The translations under genes and the position numbers were made by a program. From Bacilli bacterium (GTDB lineage Bacteria; Bacillota_I; Bacilli_A; RF39; UBA660), in assembly GCA_017470045.1 (NCBI GenBank), contig JAFUFG010000165.1, positions 1 through 9,917 on the forward strand: a stretch of 9,917 nucleotides of DNA, read 5' to 3'. Position 1 is the first letter of the stretch. Every line of letters starts with the position of its first letter. Below the pieces are notes generated by a model. That model was not told the origin of the DNA and ran no database searches. It was given only the letters and a program-made list of their open reading frames with translations. Positions 6,749 through 9,917 of this stretch are shown piece after piece.

Positions 6749-7393
6749 ATGAATTTTCAAATCATTCTAGAAGAATTACAAACAACAAATCTCTATACCA
6801 ATATACTAGCGTCTCTTAAGAATGTGCTAGTAGGGTTTTCTGCGGCCTTTATTATCGCAATTATACTTGCTTTTCTTTTGTATGAATTTAAAATTTTAGA
6901 TAAAATAATCTATCCAATCATAGAATTATTAAGACCAATCCCAAATGCTGGATGGGTTCCAATTGCTATTATTATGTGTCCAACAATGGAACAAAGTATT
7001 TTATTTATTACTTTTGTAGGAGCATTCTTTCCAATGTTCTTAAATATTTATCGGTCTTTAGATAATATTCCAGTAAATTATTTAAGCATTGCGAAATTGT
7101 ATAAATTAAATCGCAAAGAAAAGTATTTAAAAATAATTATTCCAAGTATTCTACCAAATATATTTACCGCATTAATGCTAGGAATTAGTGGTGCTTGGTT
7201 AAGTGTTATTATGGCAGAAATGATTAGTGGTAAAGTAGGTCTTGGTTATTATACATGGAAGAATTATACATTACTATGTTATGAAAAAGTATTCTTAGGA
7301 ATTGTATTAATGGGACTTTTAGGAGCAAGTTTCTCCCTAATCATTTCCTTTATTTCAAAGAAGACTTTATTCTGGGTAAGGAACGGTGATTAA
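6749..7393 (+). CDS. ABC transporter permease, SsuC/TauC-like (short form)
   Basis: Membrane component of the importer. From the ATG at 6749 the protein has 214 residues with about five hydrophobic segments: roughly residues 25-45, 60-80, 86-104, 135-160 and 180-205. The segment LRPIPNAGWVPIAIIM is characteristic of SsuC/TauC/NrtB-type permeases. Usual members are about 250-270 residues with an extra N-terminal helix, which is lacking here. The coupling loop that docks on the ATPase (SIAKLYKLN, then IIIPSILP) is recognisable, but the normally conserved Gly of the EAAxxxG motif is Lys119 and EAA itself reads SIA. The start is two bases after the binding-protein stop, with its ribosome binding site inside that gene, and the end abuts the ATPase gene. 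I take it to be functional but divergent. Confidence 0.85.
   Translation: MNFQIILEELQTTNLYTNILASLKNVLVGFSAAFIIAIILAFLLYEFKILDKIIYPIIELLRPIPNAGWVPIAIIMCPTMEQSILFITFVGAFFPMFLNIYRSLDNIPVNYLSIAKLYKLNRKEKYLKIIIPSILPNIFTALMLGISGAWLSVIMAEMISGKVGLGYYTWKNYTLLCYEKVFLGIVLMGLLGASFSLIISFISKKTLFWVRNGD
7385..7389 (+). promoter_or_regulatory. Ribosome binding site deciding the ATPase start
   Basis: GGTGA lies 5 bases before the ATG at 7395. The in-frame GTG at 7386 would have only AAGGA at a spacing of 3 bases. ATG at 7395 is therefore preferred, adding no overlap with the permease stop (7391-7393); the choice is moderate because both differ by only three codons. Confidence 0.55.
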
Positions 7394-7394
7394 A

Positions 7395-8141
7395 ATGGCA
7401 AAGAAGAAAAAGAATAGTATCGCTGTAAAAGTAGAACACTTATCCAAAAATTATAATAATGGAAAGAATATTAAGAAAAAAGTATTCGATGATTTTAATA
7501 TAGAATTTGAAAGTGGCAAGATTCACTGTGTACTAGGAGTATCTGGTTGTGGGAAATCAACGTTACTTCGAATTATTGCAGGATTAGAAGAATACGAATC
7601 TGGGACAATCGAATTTCCAGAGATTGAGAAAAAAGAAGATATTTTTATTTCCATGATTCTACAAGAAAATAATCTTCTTCCATGGCTTACCGTATATCAA
7701 AATATTGAATTCGCATTAAAGTCTTGTAAATTAGAAACCAAAGAAGAAGTAATTGATGAAATATTAAAGAAACATAACTTGTATGAATTTAAGAAATTCT
7801 ATCCATACGAATTATCCGTTGGATTAAAACAAAAAGTTGCTTTATGCAAAGCAATTAATACAAAACCAAAAATTATATTATTAGATGAACCATTCTGTGC
7901 ATTAGATTTCATCTCCAAAGAAAATATCCATGATATCTTCTTAAAAGAGTTTTCCAAAGAACAGTTCACATCAATCCTATCAACACACTACTTAGAAGAA
8001 GCAGTAAAGTTAGGAGACTATATTCATCTATTAGGAAAAGATAAAAAATACATTAAAGTAGAAAATCCGCTCAAGTATCCTAGAGAAAAAGATAAAGGAT
8101 ATCACGAGTTTTTAGAACATATTAAGGATTTATATAGTTAG
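7395..8141 (+). CDS. ABC transporter ATP-binding protein, SsuB/TauB/NrtD-like
   Basis: Cytosolic ATPase that powers the importer with the two preceding genes. The 248-residue protein has all motifs in order: Walker A GVSGCGKST (48-56), Q-loop Gln90 in ILQENNLLPWL, whose NLLPW sequence is typical of the nitrate/sulfonate/taurine group, signature LSVGL (140-144), Walker B IILLDEP ending at 166 with catalytic Glu165, D-loop ALD, and H-loop His198 (STHYLEEA). The signature departs from LSGGQ/M: the first glycine is Val142, while the key Ser and second Gly remain. The C-terminus is lysine-rich. The gene follows the permease by one base and is followed by an AGGAGG site for the next gene 10 bases later, so all four genes of the cluster look co-transcribed. 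Family assignment is firm; substrate unknown. Confidence 0.92.
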   Translation: MAKKKKNSIAVKVEHLSKNYNNGKNIKKKVFDDFNIEFESGKIHCVLGVSGCGKSTLLRIIAGLEEYESGTIEFPEIEKKEDIFISMILQENNLLPWLTVYQNIEFALKSCKLETKEEVIDEILKKHNLYEFKKFYPYELSVGLKQKVALCKAINTKPKIILLDEPFCALDFISKENIHDIFLKEFSKEQFTSILSTHYLEEAVKLGDYIHLLGKDKKYIKVENPLKYPREKDKGYHEFLEHIKDLYS

Positions 8142-8151
8142 GAGGAATAAT

Positions 8152-9917
8152 ATGTATATACGTTCAAGTAAAGTATCCAATTGGAAGCAAATTAACTACC
8201 GTAATGTAGACTCTATGTTATCTGTACAATTCATCTATGATTTATACGATCAACATGCTTCTACTATCAACTGGTTCCGTTTTAAAAACATTAGCCTATA
8301 CTTCCAAGATAACAAGTTATGGTCATTTACCCCACAAGATGAATGGGAAAAATGCCTTGATCAAATCAGTAAGCAATTCCGATATCCAAAAGAAAATTCC
8401 AACCCAGATATCATCAAGAATTGTTATTGGTATTATGAGAGAAAAGAAACTCTACTAGAAGAATTTCTAGAGAAAAAAGGAAAAGTAAAATTAGAAAAAT
8501 TAAATAACGAAGAGTTATATGATTTATTATTCAATTGGTACCAAATCACATTAAATCAAATTTATTATATTAACTTAGCTCCAGTAGAATTAGGTCTTCA
8601 AAGAGCAATCTCTGATTTAAAAGCTAATAAATATTTAACAAGTGATGAAATCAGTGTCTTATATTCGCTAGATGATAATACGGCAGTTATTCGTGAAGAA
8701 TACGCCTTCTTAAAAGCATTAAAAGAAAATCCAAAGAAGAGTATTAAAAGTATTATTAAATCTCATCTAAAAGAATATAGCTATGTAACGATTGGATATG
8801 GATCAAGTCCATTAAATGAATCTGTATTATTAACTCGCTATGAGAAAATGAAAGCTTTAGGTAGTGATTATATTGATCGTCGTATGAAAGAGATTGAAGA
8901 CTATCCAAAGAATTTAAAGAAACAAAAAGCTAGTATCTATAAGAAACTAAAGAATAAACAATTAGCTCAGTTATTTGAATTAGCTGCCAAATTAGGATTC
9001 ATGAGAGATCGTAAAAAAGCCTTCTTAGGAAAATCCGTACAATTCCGTAACAAGATTATTGATGAAGTAAGCAAAAGATTCAAAATGGAGTGGGAAGATA
9101 TTCGTTTCTACTTAATGGATGATTTTGAAGAATTATTATTAAGAAAGAAAAAACTAGCAAGTGAAGAACTAGAAAGAAGAAAACAAGGTATCTATATTTC
9201 TTCTGTATCAACTCTATATAGTGGAGGAGAAGCAAGAGAAGAATATTACCAATCCGTAAAAACAGAAACCGAAGATGCCTCAGTATTAAATACGAGAAAA
9301 GGAATTTGTGCATCTCCTGGAATTGTTCGTGGAAAAGCAAGAATCTGTCTAACCTTCCAAGAGTCTAATAAATTAGAAAAAGGAGAAATCCTAATTGCCT
9401 ATGGAACAGACTTCGACTTTATGAATGCCATTGTAAAATCAAATGGTATTATCACAGAAGAAGGTGGAATTCTATCCCATGCCTCTGTAATATCTAGAGA
9501 ATTAAAGAAACCATGTATTATTGCCTTTAAAGGAATTACAAAGTTAATTAAAGATGGAGACTTAATCGAATTAGATGCAGAAGCCGGTACTGTAAAAGTA
9601 TTAGAATCAAGCAATAAAGAAGAAAATAAAGTAATTGGAATTTATTCCCTACAAGATGAAGTAGAAGCATCAGAAGTAGGAAACAAAGCATTCAATTTAG
9701 CAAAACTTGCAAAGTTCAATGATAATGTTCCAGAAGCTCATTTCTTAGGAATTACATTCTTTGAAAATATTCTAAAAGAACAAGGAAAATACGAAAAATA
9801 CGTAGAGTATGCCAAAGACTTAAAGAAACATAAGAAAGATATTGATAAATTAATCGATGATACTTATATCGATGAAGCAATATTAAAAGAAAGATGCAAT
9901 TTCGATAAATATACTTA
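8152..9917 (+). CDS. PEP-synthase/PPDK-related phosphotransferase with rearranged domain order (3' truncated by window)
   Basis: The frame is open from the ATG at 8152 (AGGAGG at 8140-8145, 6 bases upstream) to the window edge, 588 codons, with no stop. Residues 1 to about 380 are rich in helices and charged residues and match no family that I can name; parts recall the substrate-binding middle region of PEP-synthase-like enzymes. Residues about 384-478 are a swivelling phosphohistidine domain: ICASPGIVRGKARI, then GIITEEGGILSHASVISREL with His443 as the phosphocarrier, then KKPCIIAF. From about residue 499, EVGNKAFNLAKL and NVPEAHFLGIT look like the start of the ATP-binding domain of PEP synthase/PPDK (VGGKxxNLxxL...VPxGF). 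In the usual enzymes the ATP-binding domain comes first and the histidine domain later, so the order here is permuted. Tight spacing to the ABC ATPase gene implies co-transcription. Substrate unknown; the rest lies outside. Confidence 0.8.
   Translation, partial: MYIRSSKVSNWKQINYRNVDSMLSVQFIYDLYDQHASTINWFRFKNISLYFQDNKLWSFTPQDEWEKCLDQISKQFRYPKENSNPDIIKNCYWYYERKETLLEEFLEKKGKVKLEKLNNEELYDLLFNWYQITLNQIYYINLAPVELGLQRAISDLKANKYLTSDEISVLYSLDDNTAVIREEYAFLKALKENPKKSIKSIIKSHLKEYSYVTIGYGSSPLNESVLLTRYEKMKALGSDYIDRRMKEIEDYPKNLKKQKASIYKKLKNKQLAQLFELAAKLGFMRDRKKAFLGKSVQFRNKIIDEVSKRFKMEWEDIRFYLMDDFEELLLRKKKLASEELERRKQGIYISSVSTLYSGGEAREEYYQSVKTETEDASVLNTRKGICASPGIVRGKARICLTFQESNKLEKGEILIAYGTDFDFMNAIVKSNGIITEEGGILSHASVISRELKKPCIIAFKGITKLIKDGDLIELDAEAGTVKVLESSNKEENKVIGIYSLQDEVEASEVGNKAFNLAKLAKFNDNVPEAHFLGITFFENILKEQGKYEKYVEYAKDLKKHKKDIDKLIDDTYIDEAILKERCNFDKYT

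Noticed and set aside
8237..8458. A small 73-codon open frame on the + strand
   Set aside because: It lies wholly inside the large PEP-synthase-like gene in another frame, has no ribosome binding site and no recognisable motif.
9080..9614. Two open frames on the - strand near the window end
   Set aside because: They are antisense to the coding region of the PEP-synthase-like gene, including its phosphohistidine domain; their Leu- and Phe-rich products are the expected shadow of an AT-rich gene.

Overview
The window is AT-rich (about 30% GC by eye) with strong AGGAGG-type ribosome binding sites, TAA/TAG/TGA all used as stops and TGG used for Trp. This points to a low-GC Gram-positive bacterium (Bacillota), perhaps a gut lineage near the Erysipelotrichia or related Bacilli; the lineage is an inference. 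All recognised genes lie on the + strand and are tightly packed. I saw no tRNA, rRNA, CRISPR array, insertion sequence or phage gene.

Layout. (1) Positions 1-191 hold the 3' end of a dinD-like DNA-damage-inducible gene. (2) A sigma-A type promoter (202-230) overlapped at its expected start site by a perfect 8-3-8 palindrome (233-251) opens a seven-gene operon, 265-5622. The genes are nicotinamidase (pncA), nicotinate phosphoribosyltransferase (pncB), an ADP-ribose-pyrophosphatase-like Nudix hydrolase, ammonia-dependent NAD synthetase (nadE), nicotinate-nucleotide adenylyltransferase (nadD), an uncharacterised P-loop kinase-like protein, and an NrtR-type Nudix/winged-helix regulator. A hairpin terminator begins within the nrtR stop codon. 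(3) A second cluster, 5755 to the window end, encodes a membrane-anchored SsuA/TauA/NrtA-type substrate-binding protein, its permease and ATPase. It then runs into a large gene cut by the window edge, related to PEP synthase and pyruvate phosphate dikinase but with the domains in an unusual order.

How they work together. The first operon encodes the whole Preiss-Handler salvage route: nicotinamide to nicotinate (PncA), to NaMN (PncB), to NaAD (NadD), to NAD (NadE). NrtR proteins sense ADP-ribose-like NAD breakdown products through a Nudix domain that is usually no longer catalytic, and the Nudix box here is indeed degraded. The palindrome at the operon promoter is the obvious candidate operator, making an autoregulated loop. 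The Nudix hydrolase in the same operon may consume the regulator's likely ligand.

The two most open parts are the P-loop protein inside the NAD operon (possibly a nucleoside kinase feeding NAD synthesis) and the second cluster, where a small importer is followed at once by a rearranged dikinase-like enzyme. Whether that importer carries an NAD precursor or something unrelated cannot be decided from the sequence.
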